24,738 bases of DNA. Source: JACKJP01 sp050186955. Its GTDB lineage: Bacteria > Pseudomonadota > Alphaproteobacteria > Rhizobiales > Tepidamorphaceae. The translations under genes were made by a program, and so were the position numbers. Of the stretch, positions 23,830-24,738 are shown piece after piece; position 1 is the stretch's first letter; every line of letters begins with the position of its first letter. The notes beneath the pieces were generated by a model. It worked only from the letters and a program-made list of their open reading frames with translations, searched no databases and had not been told where the DNA came from. The DNA is taken from NCBI GenBank assembly GCA_050186955.1, contig JBFWXZ010000025.1, positions 1-24,738 of the forward strand. Reading direction: 5' to 3'.

Positions 23830-24528
23830 TCAGGTCTCGCGGAACCTGTAGCCGACCCCGTAGAGGGTTTCGATCATGTCGAAATTGTCGTCAACCGCCT
23901 TGAACTTCTTGCGCAGCCGCTTGATGTGGCTGTCGATGGTGCGGTCGTCGACATAGATCTCGTCGGAATAGGCCGCGTCCATCAGCGCGTTGCGGCTCTT
24001 CACCACGCCCGGACGCTGCGCCAGCGACTGCAGGATCAGGAACTCCGTCACCGTCAGCGTCACCGGCTTGCCGTCCCAGGTGCAGGTGTGGCGCTCCGAA
24101 TCCATCACCAGTTGCCCGCGCTCCAGCGCCTTGGCGTTGTCCTGGGCCGGCGCCTGGCCGTCGCGCGAGGCCGAGCGGCGCAGCACCGCGCGCACCCGCT
24201 CCACCAGCAGGCGCTGCGAGAACGGCTTCTTGATGAAGTCGTCGGCGCCCATCTTGAGGCCGAACAGCTCGTCGATCTCGTCGTCCTTGGAGGTCAGGAA
24301 GATGACCGGCATCTCCGACTTCTGGCGCAGCCGGCGCAGCAGCTCCATGCCGTCCATGCGCGGCATCTTGATGTCGAGGATCGCAAGATCGGCGGGCACC
24401 GCCTTCAGCCCCTCGAGCGCCGAGGTGCCGTCGGTGTAGGTCTGGATGCGGTATCCCTCGGCCTCGAGCGCCATCGACACCGAGGTCAGGATGTTGCGGT
24501 CATCATCGACCAGGGCGATTGTCGGCAT
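23830..24528 (-). CDS. chvI: Response regulator ChvI (OmpR family)
   Basis: A 232-aa transcription factor. The receiver domain has the acidic pocket VDDDRN (7-12), phospho-accepting Asp52 in AILDIKMPRMDG, and the conserved Lys in IFLTSKDD. The C-terminal winged helix (about 135-230) has VTEFLILQSLAQRPG, DRTIDSHIKRLRKK and ETLYGVGYRF, typical of OmpR/PhoB proteins. The ATG at 24528 has an AAGGA Shine-Dalgarno 6-10 bases upstream. It heads the chvI-chvG-hprK-EIIA-HPr series. The 210 bp upstream to the window end (24529-24738) has no gene; it holds a perfect 15-bp palindrome (24556-24570), and in relatives the divergent neighbour is pckA, not visible here. Confidence 0.96.
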   Translation of the reverse strand: MPTIALVDDDRNILTSVSMALEAEGYRIQTYTDGTSALEGLKAVPADLAILDIKMPRMDGMELLRRLRQKSEMPVIFLTSKDDEIDELFGLKMGADDFIKKPFSQRLLVERVRAVLRRSASRDGQAPAQDNAKALERGQLVMDSERHTCTWDGKPVTLTVTEFLILQSLAQRPGVVKSRNALMDAAYSDEIYVDDRTIDSHIKRLRKKFKAVDDNFDMIETLYGVGYRFRET

Positions 24529-24555
24529 GTGAATCCTTCAGATCGTGCGTGTCGC

Positions 24556-24570
24556 CTGCCGGTCCGGCAG
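24556..24570. promoter_or_regulatory. Perfect 15-bp palindrome in the chvI leader
   Basis: The sequence ctgccggtccggcag has two perfect 7-bp arms around a single T, 27 bp upstream of the chvI start. It could be a dimeric protein-binding site or a small RNA hairpin (6-bp stem, 3-base loop). GC-rich palindromes also arise by chance in this genome, so the evidence is weak. Confidence 0.3.
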
Positions 24571-24738
24571 CGTCCTTTCCGCGAACCCGTGCAGGTCCGG
24601 CCGCTCCTTGCGCCGCAATTGCACGGCGAAAATATGGCGGCTCGGTCTGCCTGACTATATGCTTGCAGCACCACTAGCGCGATTGCCGCCGGCCGGGCGA
24701 TCGCATGGCGCATACTCTATCCCATTGGCCCGGCGAAA

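Overview
The window is about 24.7 kb of high-GC DNA with almost no non-coding space. Gene content and order point to an alphaproteobacterium of the Hyphomicrobiales (Rhizobiales). The markers are sppA-ihfB-lapA-trpFBA-accD-folC on the plus strand, then trxA-addA-addB-murU-tsaE/amgK-divL-ahcY-ptsH-EIIA-hprK-chvG-chvI on the minus strand. The genus cannot be told from the sequence alone. There are no tRNAs, rRNAs, insertion sequences, CRISPR arrays or prophage genes. This is conserved core chromosome rather than accessory DNA.

Plus-strand block (1-7247): a 5'-truncated signal peptide peptidase gene (sppA), the IHF beta subunit (ihfB), and a small LapA-like membrane protein. Then come the last three steps of tryptophan synthesis (trpF, trpB, trpA), with a small DUF1330-like gene between trpB and trpA. 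Next are the acetyl-CoA carboxylase beta subunit (accD, with a degenerate zinc ribbon) and folC. A strong hairpin at 7258-7281 separates this block from the convergent minus-strand genes.

Minus-strand block (24528 down to 7305), in transcription order: (i) chvI-chvG-hprK-EIIA(Man)-HPr, a two-component system of the cell-envelope/acid-response type joined to a truncated regulatory PTS with no sugar permease; (ii) ahcY, behind the only AT-rich intergenic patch of the window, which carries an 18-bp palindrome resembling an ArsR-type SahR operator; (iii) a tightly packed set divL - tsaE/amgK fusion - murU - addB - addA with 1-nt spacing or 4-nt stop/start overlaps, combining cell-cycle control, tRNA t6A modification, peptidoglycan recycling and double-strand break repair; (iv) trxA with its own good sigma-70-like promoter.

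The most notable points are these. A tyrosine (residue 598) replaces the phospho-acceptor histidine in the sensor kinase, which marks it as DivL. The ahcY operator palindrome, the TsaE-AmgK fusion inside an operon with MurU, and the unexplained DUF1330 gene inside the trp cluster also stand out. No wholly new system is evident; most findings are variants of known Hyphomicrobiales arrangements.
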